A stretch of 64,000 bases of DNA from Platanthera guangdongensis. Lineage: Eukaryota > Streptophyta > Magnoliopsida > Asparagales > Orchidaceae. The notes under the pieces were generated by a model. That model was not told the origin of the DNA and searched no databases. It worked only from the letters and a program-made list of their open reading frames with translations. Positions 1 to 11,248 of this stretch are shown here, one piece after another. Position 1 is the first letter of the stretch; each line of letters starts with the position of its first letter. The stretch spans positions 59,463,885-59,527,884 of the forward strand of contig CM077161.1 in NCBI GenBank assembly GCA_039583875.1, given 5' to 3'. The translations under genes were made by a program, and so were the position numbers.

Positions 1-1208
1 TCTGTTGGCCCAAACAGAACGTGATACCCAGCGTCCATCGCGTTGGTCACCGAGAAGAGGTTCTTCTTCATGCCCGGCACGTGATACACACTCCTTAACG
101 TGAGTGGCCCCTGATCACTACCCAAAGACACGACCCCCTCTTTCTCTACTGCATAAACAGTATTATCAGCAGTGATAATAGCTTCATTACCTGAGTATGC
201 TTGCATGGAGGTGAACTTCGACTTGTCTCCGGTGAGGTGATGACCACACCCGGAGTCCACGATCCAATCGCTGTTGAAGTCCTCAGCAGATAAGGCCCGG
301 ACACAAGTGCCCGTCATAAAAGCTCTGCCCCATTCTGCTTCTTCACTTCTCGAGCAAGCTTCCTCCTTTCCCGCAGCATGCCCAGGCTGCAGTTTGACCT
401 TGCAGTCCCGCTTGAAGTGCCCTCGCTGATGACACCGGTAGCACTTCAAGTTCTTCTTCCAGTCCTTAGGAGCATTGCTCCTCTCCGGCTGATATGAAGT
501 TGAAGTCTCCTTCTCACCAGTGACCTGCACCTTCTTCTTCTTTTTCCCTTCCCATCCTTTCTTCTTGCCTGAGAAGAGCGCTTCCCAGCCTTCCTGATTA
601 AGATTAACTCCATCCATCTGTCTTGCCAAGCTCTCCTGCGATGCAAGCAGATTCTCCAGCTCTAGCAAAGATGGCTGAGTAGCCCACCCTTGAACAGATG
701 TCACAAAGGCCACATACTCCTTCCGCAAGCTGCAGATAATGTGCCTTTTCATCTTAGCCTCAGAGATAGGCTCATCAGGATCCAATGCCGACAGCTCAGC
801 ACACAAGCTCTTCATCTTTAAGAAGTACTTGGAGATGGAAAGGTCTCCCTGAGTTGCCCTGGCCAACTCATTCTCCAGGAACTGAAGCCGCACCACATTC
901 TTCCTATTGAACAACTCATCAATGGTTGTCCAAATATCAGCAGCCGACTCACATCCAACGATGTGATCAAACAGTTCCGGAGACACGACCCTCTTTAGAA
1001 TGAACTCCGCCTTAGCATTTGTTGTTCTCCAGAGCCTAACATACTCAGCAATACCGAATGCAGCAGTCACTTCCTCTCTATCATCACCACCGACGACTTC
1101 CCACAGCTCCTCGCCAAGAAGATAAGTCTTCATGCACGACTTCCACTTCTTGAAGTTAGTCGGCGTTAAGAGTTCAATACCAAGACCCCTTGCAAAGCTT
1201 CCTTCCAT
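1..1208 (-). CDS. Copia gag and start of protease, intact frame, cut by window edge
   Basis: Ty1/copia polyprotein, N-terminal part: Gag packages element RNA and the aspartic protease processes the polyprotein. The frame starts at an ATG at 1208 and stays open for about 402 codons to the window edge with no stop. Seen in order: a Gag core beginning MEGSFARGLG; a lysine-rich stretch; a CX2CX4HX4C zinc knuckle (CYRCHQRGHFKRDC) at about residues 256-269; and a protease motif WIVDSGCGHHLTGD near residue 318. It lies about 110 bp inside a 5' LTR and a tRNA-Met-like PBS, the normal layout. Unlike every other internal region here it carries no stop or frameshift, which suggests recent insertion. Protease end, integrase and RT lie outside the window. 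The copia lineage was not decided. Confidence 0.93.
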   Translation of the reverse strand, partial: MEGSFARGLGIELLTPTNFKKWKSCMKTYLLGEELWEVVGGDDREEVTAAFGIAEYVRLWRTTNAKAEFILKRVVSPELFDHIVGCESAADIWTTIDELFNRKNVVRLQFLENELARATQGDLSISKYFLKMKSLCAELSALDPDEPISEAKMKRHIICSLRKEYVAFVTSVQGWATQPSLLELENLLASQESLARQMDGVNLNQEGWEALFSGKKKGWEGKKKKKVQVTGEKETSTSYQPERSNAPKDWKKNLKCYRCHQRGHFKRDCKVKLQPGHAAGKEEACSRSEEAEWGRAFMTGTCVRALSAEDFNSDWIVDSGCGHHLTGDKSKFTSMQAYSGNEAIITADNTVYAVEKEGVVSLGSDQGPLTLRSVYHVPGMKKNLFSVTNAMDAGYHVLFGPT

Positions 1209-1319
1209 TGCAACACCTGTTGGCAACCTTTCAGAAGCTCCGAGCAACAACACAGGTTGAACACCACTCAAGCCCTGAGTAACAACACTGGTTGACTACT
1301 GCTCACGCAACTGAACCTC

Positions 1320-1331
1320 GCTCTTATACCA
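1320..1331 (-). promoter_or_regulatory. Primer binding site (tRNA-Met type, one mismatch)
   Basis: Read on the minus strand this is TGGTATAAGAGC, directly next to the LTR end. The usual plant initiator tRNA-Met PBS is TGGTATCAGAGC, so one base differs. It fixes the LTR boundary at 1332 and the element's orientation. Confidence 0.85.
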
Positions 1332-1584
1332 TGTTAAATTTTCTCAGCGTGGTCAGCAAGGTAGCCCAAACGCCAAATTAATATCTTCGGCACTACCCAG
1401 TTCGCACGTTGAACCAGCGGAAAACCAAGGAATAAGGTTAATCCCAACAAACAATGGAAGCACAAGCAGATCTTTTATTCATTCACTTCTTTACAACACG
1501 AGGCATACATAGCGAGACATGATTTTGCTAGTAAAAACAGCTGTAAATAGAAAGCACCAAATACCAAGCCGGGCGGACAGCACC

Positions 1585-1640
1585 GGAGTCCGCCGAGACC
1601 GCCGAGGTCGCCGAGGTCGCCGAGTCCACTGAGATCGCCC
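1585..1640. repeat. GCCGAG/TCGCC direct repeats in R-U5
   Basis: A short run of 9-12 bp direct repeats built from GCCGAG and TCGCC. It lies downstream of the TATA box and is related to the TCCGC word array in U3. Confidence 0.6.
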
Positions 1641-2034
1641 GAACTTAAGCTGCAATCCGCCGAATAGCCACGGAGTCCGCTGACGCTGCGCGGTCGTGCG
1701 ACACACCGTTATTCGTCTCTTGCTGAGGATGAACTGAGGAACACACCCCCTACCCGCCTGAAGCTGGCGGACAGGTTATTGAAGCTGGCAAAGATGAAAC
1801 AAAGCTGACAAGTCGCAGAGCGACCTCCTGCTGAATCCACAGAGACCGCACAACTTCCATGTACTTGACCAAGGTCAAAGCCAAACTCCTGGCTCCTTGA
1901 AGCTACCCGTGCGACCTGCACACAGCAAACGTCAGCACTGAATCAATCCACGCGGACAGACAAACTGAGACCGTAGCTCCTTGCACAACCCAACTTACTG
2001 TTCACTCAAGTTAATGTAGACCTGCCAGGGGGGT

Positions 2035-2046
2035 CCTATTTATAAG
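2035..2046 (-). promoter_or_regulatory. LTR TATA box
   Basis: The minus strand reads CTTATAAATAGG, a good plant TATA box. It sits in the middle of the LTR with the TCCGC array upstream of it in element orientation, so it is the likely start region of element RNA. Confidence 0.6.
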
Positions 2047-2099
2047 CGAGGTGAGGAGTGTGTTCACCGCCCTAGAGATAGAGACACCGCCCCAGCTCG

Positions 2100-2960
2100 C
2101 GCGGTAGCAAAAACACCGTCCGCCGAGTCCGCAAGGACTTAGCCGGATACCAATGAAAACCTCCAGGAGCAAGGCAACATTGGCGAACCCTGATCAGTCC
2201 ACCAGGCTATGCGGACAAGGCATTAGCCCGCAAAGCCTCCAACCACTGCAGGACAGCAACCCCCTTTAATCGTTGTCCGCACAAACCCGAGGCAATCCGC
2301 AAGACACAAGCCTCAATCCTCCACAAGTCCACGACCAAAGGCAGATAGCAAGTCCGCCAGGTCAACAACGGACTTGGCGAATACGGCGGACACCATGGTC
2401 TTGGCAGAGTGTGACCAAATCCAAAACCATCAAAGGCCAATGCGAGCATGGCAGACATAAACTCCCGTCCGCCAAGCACCCTAGCACAGACAGTCAGCAG
2501 TCCGCAAGCTCCTCGCACTCCTGCCCAACGCAGCAACCATCTCCCGGACTCGAAAACCAGTCCTCTAACGACCTCCACAGCAAAGCACCTGCTGTATCAC
2601 CAGAGCTCGACAAGGCGTCAGCCAAGCTCTAAGCCAAGTCCACAACAGCACATACCGCGGACACACTAGTCCGCAAGCTCCTCGCGGACATGAGCCAAAC
2701 CGCCTATCAGCACAAGCTTGCACCACGGCCACTGAGCAATGCACCTGTCTGCAAGCCTCTATCCGCTCAGGCCGCTCCTTGGCTAAACCAATCAGCCAAC
2801 GCCCTATCCGTAGATACCAGCCGCACAGTCCGCAGACTTCATGCAAACAACCCGCTCAGAAGACAGCCGGCTTTCCACTAGACCTCCCACCAGGCCGCAC
2901 ATTGTTGTCCGCCCAGTCCGCCTAGTCCGCCAATGCTATCCGCCCAGACCGCCTGACCTG
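2100..2960. repeat. TCCGC word array in copia U3
   Basis: TCCGC and close variants such as GTCCGCAAG, TCCGCCGAG and AGTCCGCC recur irregularly through about 860 bp directly upstream (in element sense) of the TATA box. Spacing is uneven and the sequence between copies is not conserved. Unlike the other arrays in this window the word is not self-complementary. The open frames seen across it are low-complexity by-products. Confidence 0.7.
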
Positions 2961-3301
2961 TCCCGTCAACCACTTCCACTTCACAAAATTCAACAGTCCC
3001 ACCACTACGATTGATGGCCAAGATTTAGCCAATCAACACATGCTTTCCATCTATTCCCGATTCAACGGATCTTTGCTATGAGTGGGCCCCAGCACTTAAT
3101 GATGAAATAATCCTTGGTAATTGCAGAATATAGCAACAGCTGGCCCGCCAACGTCTCTGGAAGCATTTCCGCAACATTTGAATTTTGGATGACTTTTGAC
3201 TTTGCTGACATCAGCATGACTCAGCATCTGTAGACTTGGCCAAAATTCAATCATTAGTACCAAAGGAGTTGAGTGAGTAGAAATCACTCAACGCCACAAC
3301 A

Positions 3302-3728
3302 CTTAGATAAAATTCTGTCTGTATAGGTATTGAGCTCGATGAACTTTGAGCTCCATTCGATAAATGACAAGCTTAGCTCGACAAGAGCATAAAAATCAGT
3401 TCGACGAACTGTGGGCTTAGTTTGACGAACGATGAGTTTAGTTCGATGAAGCTGAGCTCGATGAAATCATAAAGTCAGTTCGATGAACTGTAAACTTAGC
3501 TCGACATTTTGTTAAACTCAATTCGACGAACACCAGACTCCGATCGACGAACGTTGAGCTCCGGTCGACGAATCTGAGCTCGACAAAATCCAAGCTAACC
3601 ACGCATTTGGACTTAGCCAAAATTATGCTTCAAGGCATTGATAGCGTCGAGTGCGTTGAGAGGGCTTGCCTCACTCAACACTTTTTGCCTTGGCAAAAAT
3701 TTATGTGCCTTGGCATTGAGAGAGTAAG
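3302..3728. repeat. Hairpin-word array, left half (TTCGACGAA, then GTTGAG words)
   Basis: From 3330 to 3605 the sequence repeats TTCGACGAA-like words (TTCGATGAA, CTCGACAA, TTTGACGAA) every 20-30 bp. From 3640 on the word changes to GCGTTGAGAG paired with CTCAAC. It stops at 3728, where the Tekay-like element begins, and resumes with the same word at 11244. Before the insertion this was one continuous array. It resembles the U3 arrays of the SIRE-like LTRs further right, so it is probably an old copia LTR, but no ends are visible. Confidence 0.7.
3724..3728. repeat. Target-site duplication GTAAG (left copy)
   Basis: GTAAG directly precedes the TG of the left LTR and is repeated exactly at 11244-11248 after the right LTR. 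Without the 7.5-kb element and one copy, the array word reads continuously across the site. Confidence 0.93.
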
Positions 3729-6566
3729 TGTCATAAAACACATTTTTCTCCAAAATTAAGAAGTATCAGAGTAGGAGGAAACACGTGTTGTGATGCCACG
3801 TCGAGCAGGGGATAACTACCGACGCTCAGGCAACCATAAACTACTAAGACTATGAAAAATCATAAGCTTTAATGTTTTTAAAATCAATTATATATTAGAG
3901 GTCATATCCCTCGGCTTAGTGGATCAGCTAGTCCACAATTAAAAACTCTACTTATACGTAGCGGAAAATACTTTATTTACATTACTTTGACATCCTAAGA
4001 GAGTGCATAAGTGTCCCCAGGGGGGGCAACTTACACTATGCAAGACTCTAGATTTATTTTATATCATATATAAGGAAACAATCTTTTTACGTTATTTGGA
4101 AAGTAGTGTATGAGTTTTATAAAACATGCTGATCATGAGATATAAATATAATAGTGTTTCTAGGTTTTAAAACAACTAACAACCTAGCATAAATCTTCCC
4201 AAGAGCAAGTTGATTAAACTCCAAAACAAGAAATCTAGAAGTATAAGCAAAGTACAAAGCATCTAAAAGAGAAACCACCAGTGGGCGTCAACAACTGACA
4301 CTAACCCACTCGTGAGTAGGCATATCTGTACTACAAGCCTATAGAAACTACCTCCCAAGAGTGAGGAAGAGAAAATCACAGCAGCAACTATAGCACTAGC
4401 CAGCTCCAGAAGAAACCTAGCCGCGCAGTCGGCTATAAACCTGAACCTGAGGTATTCACAGAAAAAGAACACCTCAGCAAAGTAATTATCAATAGGAAAG
4501 AAGACAATTAAGTTTAAAAAGAGAGCATTAGCATAAGGCTAACCAGGCCCAAATTTATGAATGCTAGCAACATAAGCTAAATGAGGTAAAGTAAACAAGT
4601 AATGGAAAATACTCATCAAAAGTTGAGTAAAAAAAGGGGTGCACCAAGCGCACGGATGAGGCCAAGCTTCAAGAATCTCTGCAAGATGGATTACCAAAAT
4701 AATAAAATCCTAACATAAAGCTAGAGCATAAAGAATCACCTAATACTGGAGATGGACAAAATCATCAACAAGGGCCTAGGCTGGTGGCAACATGTCCAAC
4801 CAAGTCTATCAGGCCTAAATATCTTCAAGGTGTTGTGGTGGTGGTATCGGTCCAACTCAACCAAACAGCCCATAATGTCTTAGCAAGACATGAAATAAAA
4901 CAAGGGCGGCGGTATCGGTCCGACCCATCCCAAAACCACATCCTACTCTAGTACTATGTGACTCGGGAAAAACCTTGCTGGTGGTTCCATGAACCACCAA
5001 GAAGTCACACTGAACCCTAAACAATCTACAGCATCCCACCTAAGAGGCATAGCTGCCTAGCAGCTGACGGCGTTGGTTAACTAAACACACATCTAACATA
5101 ACATAAATATCTTAAACTTGGACCCTACAAATACTACCAATATAAAGATATTTGACAACTTCTATAGCGTATGAAAATATAGAGAGTTTTCCTTTAACCT
5201 AATCGATCACTATAGAGCATCTACTTCTTCATCTTTGCTTCAGGACACTAGCATTACAATAAGGATAATACTTAAATTACATCAAGAAACAAAAGATTAC
5301 AACCTACACGAGTTTTCCTTATAACTACCTACAGGACACTAGTATTACAACAAGAATAAAAGGAGATCAAAGCCAAGAAATAACAAGGAGATCTGGACAA
5401 CATTACAACCGAAATTCCACTCATATACCCAAACAACAACAAACTGTATACAAGCTTTTAAGACAAGTTAATCAAACCGATCTGTACAAGCATTACCACA
5501 CAAAAAAAGAGAAAGAACAGGATTACAGCAACAGTTGATAATTGGGCAGATTTAAGGCAGAACAAAACTTTGGAAGATAATTACAGCCATCAATAACCCC
5601 AAGAATGAAATGAGTTCAATTTTCAAGGGTATAAGGCACCACTTGCCTCGGTTCTAGGAGGAAAAAAAAAGCAATAGGAGGATTTGCACCGATTGTTATT
5701 CGTATAATCAAGTCCCCAAAACAACTAATTTGTATGAATCAAACAACCAAACAATACAAGGAAAAAAATATTTTTTTATGGCAAGTGGATACTTGCCTCG
5801 CTTTGCTTTTGAAGGAATTCGGCCGAACACCCACTCTCAAACCGCTGGCCACAAGCCACTAACCAAGAAAACTTGGACAAGAAATCTGGGAAGGGAGATG
5901 GCCTGGACAAGAAATCTAGACAAGAAATCTGGAAAGAATTTCTCTATCAAAGCACGAAACAAAACTAGAACTCGCAACACCGACCGGACATAAAAATATT
6001 GAGAAAATCCCAAAAATGCTACCTCAGAATGACGATCTCGGCTAGAGGAGCACGGATCCGGCCTCAAACAGGGCTTTTGACCTCTGCTGGGTGGGGAAAT
6101 GGCCGGTCGGTGAGCCTCCCGTTTCCGCCCTTTTCTGCCTTTCGCTTGATCTGCTGCAGTCGGCCGCCGGGTTGGGGAGGAGGGAAAGAAAACCTAACCC
6201 TAAAGATAAAAATTCTATATATATATCCTAACTAATTATTCACTATTCTAATAACTAAAAGAAATTTGGTTTTAATTAAGAATTTATACATATAAACTTA
6301 TACCTATACACATATAAATATATCCATACACTTATAAATATACGTATATACTATATACCTACACATATACATACATAAACTTATACACGTATATTAGTAT
6401 ACGTATAAAATCATTTAGTAGAACACATAATTCCACGCTTATAACTATATGTATACCGCCTCTACCCATATAAACATGCCCACATAAATTATTATAAAGC
6501 CTTGAACGCACGCACGTGTGCATTTATACACCGGCATGCCTAAATCACTCCTCATGCGAAAATGCG

Positions 6567-6665
<99 letters not shown>

Positions 6666-7032
6666 GCTTATAAAAAAATGACGACCCGCTAACTAGTAAC
6701 CCTCGAAAATATGCCAAAATAAACGATCTTGAACTTCGACCAAACTCGCACCGTAGCTAAACACTCAGGCTACGAAAACAACGGCGAAGTCGAAAGCAAC
6801 CTCCGACGATTAAACACTCGGGCTAACACCTCCCGAAGCCAATGCACAAGTATTCCCTGAGAGGCTTAGCCGAGTCTCCAAAACTGACTCCGGCTAGCTG
6901 GGGAACCTTGCAAACAGGCTATGACCACTAAGAACACCTAATGAGGTGCTCTAACAACGGCACAAGCCGGAAACACGTCAACGTAACGCCAAAGGGATAT
7001 TAAATAAATACTGAAAAACCGGGGGCGTTACT
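3729..7032 (-). repeat. 3' LTR of the minus-strand Tekay-like element
   Basis: About 3.3 kb, matching 8068-11243 almost base for base. Its outer end is TGTCATAAAACAC beside the TSD. Its inner end, CGTTACT, looks like CGTTACA with the terminal CA mutated. A purine tract (minus strand TTTTAGGGGGAG) lies just inside at 7037-7049, the usual polypurine tract position. It holds a long TA array at 6571-6664 where the other LTR has only a few TA units. Confidence 0.9.
6571..6664. repeat. (TA)n microsatellite, about 47 units
   Basis: Uninterrupted TA dinucleotides. The matching place in the sister LTR (about 10866-10875) has only five units, so the array expanded or contracted after insertion. It sits between 'aaaatgcgtaaa' and 'cgcttataaaaa', which both LTRs share. 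Confidence 0.97.
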
Positions 7033-7153
7033 GACACTCCCCCTAAAAGAAAGTTTCTCCCCGAAACTTTACGCACAAGCTTCTAACAAGCAAGCAACAG
7101 AAATAGCCTAACAAGAGCTATAAAGGATAAGGCAGAATATACCAGGCACAAAA

Positions 7154-7990
7154 TCAAGGAAAGAGATGAGGGTTCCTCCATAAGACTTTGACCATGGGAA
7201 TGGTCTTCCGCCGCAACACTCTATCCTGGGAATCCAGAATGCGGACCGTCCATTCCACAAAGGTCAGATTTGGCTCCAACTGAGGCACAGCATCCAACAC
7301 TTGCCTACTATTCCGCACGCACTTTCGCAGCTGGCTCAAATGGAAAACATTATGCACACCTGGAAAGGTTGCTGGCAAATCCAACCTATAAGCTGCCATG
7401 CCAATACGCTCCACTATCTTGAATGGGCCCACAAACCTTGGGTCCAACTTATGATTCTTGCCGAACCTCTTTACTCCAACCATCGGGGACACCTTCAAGA
7501 ATACCATATCCTCCACTGAAAATTCCAAATCGGACTTACGCCGGTTGGCGTTCTTCTCATATCTCTCCTGAGCTAATCGAAGCTTCTACCGAATAAGCTT
7601 CACAGTAACTTCTATTTCCTCGAGCCCATCAGGACCCAACAAAGGCCTCTCACCAGCCTCAGTCCAAAACAACGGTGTTCTGCAGCGCCTCCAATACAAG
7701 ACTTCAAAAGAAGCCATTTGCAGGCTCTCCTGATAACTGTTATTATATGCAAATTCCATCAGCCTCAAGCGCTCATCCCACGCTCCTCTGTGGTCTAGAA
7801 TATAACAGCGCATCATATCTTCCATAATTTGTTGACTCGCTCTGTCTGTCCATTAGTCTGCGGGTGGTATGCTGTAGAATATCTTAAGTTTGTACCCAAA
7901 CCCTCCTGCAAACTCTTCCAAAAATGGGAAGTAAATCTGGAGTCTCGGTCTGAAATGATACTAACGGGAACTCCTCCTGAACACTCGTCG
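7154..7990 (-). pseudogene. Integrase 3' part with remnant chromodomain tail
   Basis: Ty3/gypsy integrase, which inserts element cDNA into the chromosome. The fragment starts at about 7990 inside the catalytic core. Seen on the minus strand: the second catalytic Asp in [16 protein letters not shown], the Glu in [12 protein letters not shown], then (after a frameshift near 7826 and a TAG near 7586) the C-terminal domain and RRKTIPMVKVLWRNPHLFP. In the relative at 31095 the segment between LWRN and the final PHLF contains ESATWELESVMR, the chromodomain core. Here about 18 codons are missing in frame, so the chromodomain is lost. The first catalytic Asp and zinc-binding domain are gone with the larger internal deletion. 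Confidence 0.9.
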
Positions 7991-8067
7991 AATGTAGGAC
8001 ACGCCCTGGGACATGCCCGTGTCCCATACCGTGTCACCCCAAAAACTTTGCCTGCTGAAAAATGGGT
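7991..8067. other. Junction filler between truncated integrase and 5' LTR
   Basis: About 75 bp with no match to integrase on one side or the LTR on the other. It contains GGACACG...CGTGTCC arms (7997-8024) around CCCTGGGACATGCC, and a TCGTCGAAT word at 7986-7992. These resemble the CACGCCC/GGGCGTG and TTCGACGA arrays elsewhere in the window. The 5' LTR also seems to lack its last ~35 bp here. This fits a deletion repaired with captured sequence. Confidence 0.6.
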
Positions 8068-11000
8068 TGTTATAGGAGGAAACATGCGTTGTGATACCAC
8101 GTCGATCAGGGGATAACTGTCGATGCTCAGGCAACCACCAACTACTAAGACTATGAAAAATCATAAGCTTTAATGTTTTGAAAATTAATTATATATTAGA
8201 GGTCGTATCCCTCAGCTCAGTGGATCAGCTGGTCCACAATTTAAAACTATATTTATACGCAGCGGAAAATACTTTATTTACATTACTTTGACATCCTAAG
8301 AGATTGCATAAGTGTTCCCAGGGGCGGGCAACTTACACTATGCAAGTCCCTAGATTTATTTTATATCATATATAAGGAAACAATCTTTTTACGTTATTTG
8401 GAAAGTACTATATGAGTTTTATAAAACATGCTGATCATGAGATATAAATATAATAGTGTTTCTAGGTTTAAAATAACTAACAACCTAGCATAAATCTTCC
8501 CAAGAGCAAGTTGATTAAACTACAAAACAGGAAATCTAGCAGTATAAGCAAAGTACAAAGCATCTAAAAGATAAACCACCAGTGGGCGTCAACAACTGAC
8601 ACTAACCTACTGGTGAGTAGGCATATCTGTACTACAAGCCTATAGAAACTACCTCCCAAGAGTGAGGAAGAGAAAATCACAGCAACAACTATAACACTAG
8701 CCAGCTCCAGAAGAAACCTAACCGCACAATCGGCTATAAACCTGAACCTGAGGCATTCAAAGAAAAGAACACCTCAGCAAAGTAATTATCAATAGGAAAG
8801 AAGATAATTAGGTTTAAAAAGAGAGGATTAGCATAAGGCTAACCAGTCCCAAAATTGTGAATGCTAGCAACATAAGCTAAATGAGGTAAAGTAAACAAGT
8901 AAAGGAAAATACTCATCAAAAGTTGAGTAAAAAAAGGGGTGCACCAAGAGCATGGATGAGGCCAAGCTTCAAGAATCTCTGCAAGAAGGATTAGTAAAAT
9001 AATAAAATCCTAATTAAAGCTAGAGCATAAAGAATCACCTAATACTGGAGATGGACAAAATCATCAACAAGGGCCTAGGCTGGTGGCAACATGTCCAACC
9101 AAGTCTATCAGGCCTAAATATCTTCAAGGTGTTGTGGTGGTGGTATCGGTCCAACTCAACCAAACAGCCCATAATGTCTTAGCAAGACATGAAATAAAAT
9201 AAGGGTGGCGGTATCGGTCCGACCAATCCCAAAACCACATCCTACTCCAGTACTAAGTGACTCGGAAAACCCTTGCTGGTGGTTCCATGAATCACCAAGA
9301 AGTCACACTGAACCCTCAACTATCTAGAGCATCTCACCTAAGAGGCATAGCTGCCGAGCAGCTGACGGCGTTGGTTAACTTAACATGCATCTAACATCAC
9401 ATAAATATCTTAAACTTGGACCCTACAAATACTACCAATATAAAGATATTTGACAACTTCTATAGCATATGAAAATATAGAGAGTTTTCCTTTAACCTAA
9501 TCGATCACTATAGAGCATATACTTCTTCATCTTTGCTTCAGGACACTAGCATTACAACAAGGATAATACTTAAATTACATCAAGTAACAGAAGATTACAA
9601 CCTACAGGAGTTTTCCTTATAACTACCTACAGTACACTAGTATTACAACATGAATAAAAGGAGATCAAAGCCAAGAAATAACAAGTAGATCTGGACAACA
9701 TTACAACCGAAATTCCACTCATATGCCCAAACAACAACAAACTGTATACAAGCTTTTAAGACAAGATTAATCAACCCGATCTGGACAAGCATTACCACAA
9801 AAAAAGAGAAAGAACAGAATTACAGCAACAGTTGATAATTGGCCAGATTTAAGGCAGAACAAAACTTTGGGAGATAATTACAGCCATCAACAACCCCAAG
9901 AATGAAATGAGTTCAATTTGCAAGGGTATAAGGCACCACTTGCCTCGGTTCTAGGAGGAAAAAAAGTAATAGGAGGTTTTGCACCGATTGTTATTCGTAT
10001 AATCAAGTCCCAAACACAACTAATTTGTATGAATCAAACAACCAAACAATACATGGAAATTTTTTTTTTATCAAGTGGATACTTGCCTCGCTTTGCTTTT
10101 GAAGGAATTCGGCCGAACACCCACTCTCAAACCGCCGGCCGCAAGCCACTAACTAAGAAAACTTGGACAAGAAATCTGGGAAGGTAGATGGCCTAGAAAA
10201 GAAATCTAGACAAGAAATCTGGAAAGAATTTCTCTATCAAAGCACGAAAAAAAACTAGAACTCCCAACACCGATCAGACAGAAAAATATGGAGAAAATCC
10301 CAAAAATGCTACCTCAGAACGATGATCTCGGCTAGAGGAGCACGGATCCGGCCTCAAACAGGGCTTTCGACCTCTGCTGGGCGGGGAAATGGCCGGTCGG
10401 TCAGCCTCCCATTTCCGCCCTTTTTTTGCCTTTCGCTCGATCTGCTGCAGTCGGCCGCCAGGTTGGGGAGGAGGGAAAGAAAACCTAAGCCTAAAGATAA
10501 AAATCCTATATATATATATATCCTAACTAATTAATCACTATTCTAATAACTAAATGAAATTTGGTTTTAATTAAGAATTTATACATATAAACTTATACCT
10601 ATACACATATAAACATATCCATACACTTATAAATATACGTATATACTATATACCTACACATATACATACATAAACTTATACATGTATATTAGTATACGTA
10701 TAAAATCATTTAGTAGTACACATAATTCCACGCTTATAACTATATGTATACTGCCTCTACCCATATAAACGCGCACACATAAATTATTATAAATCCTTGC
10801 ACGCACGCACGTGTGCATTATACACCGGCACGCCTAAATCGCTCCTCATGCTAAAATGCGTAAATATATATATACGCTTATAAAAAAAATGACGACCCGC
10901 TAACTAGCAACCGTCGAAACGATACCAAAATAAACGATCTCGAACTTCGACCAAACTTGCACCGTAGTTAAACACTCATGCTACGAAAACAACGGCGAAG

Positions 11001-11243
11001 TCGAAAGCAACCTCCGATGATCAAACACTCGGGCTAACACCTCCCGAAGCCAAAGCACAAGTATTCCCTGAGAGGCTCAGATGAGTCTCCAAAACTTACT
11101 CCGGCTAGCTGGGGAACCTTTCAAACAAGCTATGACCACTAAGAACACCTAACGAGGTACTCTATCAACGACACAAGCTGGAAACGCGTCAACATAACGC
11201 CAAAGGGATATTAAATAAATACAGAAAAACTCGGGGCGTTACA
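8068..11243 (-). repeat. 5' LTR of the minus-strand Tekay-like element
   Basis: Matches 3764-7032 closely with scattered single-base changes and small indels. The outer end (...GGGGCGTTACA) abuts the GTAAG duplication. The inner edge is approximate, because the last ~35 bp present in the sister LTR and the expected PBS are missing. No gene lies inside it. Confidence 0.88.
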
Positions 11244-11248
11244 GTAAG
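11244..11248. repeat. Target-site duplication GTAAG (right copy)
   Basis: Exact match to 3724-3728, directly after the LTR end TTACA. Confidence 0.93.

Larger units (their letters stand above)
1332..3301 (-). mobile_element. 5' LTR of the left-edge copia element
   Basis: On the minus strand the LTR runs from TGTTGTGG at 3301 to TTTAACA at 1332, giving TGTT...AACA ends over 1,970 bp. The left end is fixed by the PBS. The right end is inferred from the TG...CA ends, because the partner LTR is outside the window. A TATA box at about 2040 splits it into roughly 1.25 kb of U3 and 0.7 kb of R-U5. The U3 is filled with copies of a TCCGC word. The first 35 bp also hold a GGCGTTGAGTGA/TCACTCAAC inverted repeat like the array in the flanking DNA. 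Confidence 0.75.
3729..11243 (-). mobile_element. Tekay-like gypsy element, internally deleted
   Basis: Two long LTRs (3729-7032 and about 8068-11243) flank only about 1 kb of interior, and a perfect 5-bp TSD (GTAAG) brackets the whole. The surviving interior is the end of integrase on the minus strand, so the 5' LTR is on the right. Leader, gag, protease, RT, RNase H and the start of integrase are missing. Integrase sequence and the RRKTIPMVKVLW motif match the Tekay-type element at 22354-34335. It cannot move on its own. Confidence 0.9.

Noticed and set aside
2207..2881. Overlapping ORFs of 60-120 codons on both strands
   Set aside because: Low-complexity by-products of the GC-rich TCCGC array in the copia LTR; no domain.
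6445..6717. 90-codon ORF with a YIYIYI tract
   Set aside because: Produced by the TA microsatellite.
3729..11243. Tandem segmental duplication of about 3.2 kb
   Set aside because: LTR-type ends, a polypurine tract, an integrase fragment between the copies and a 5-bp TSD explain the pair as two LTRs.
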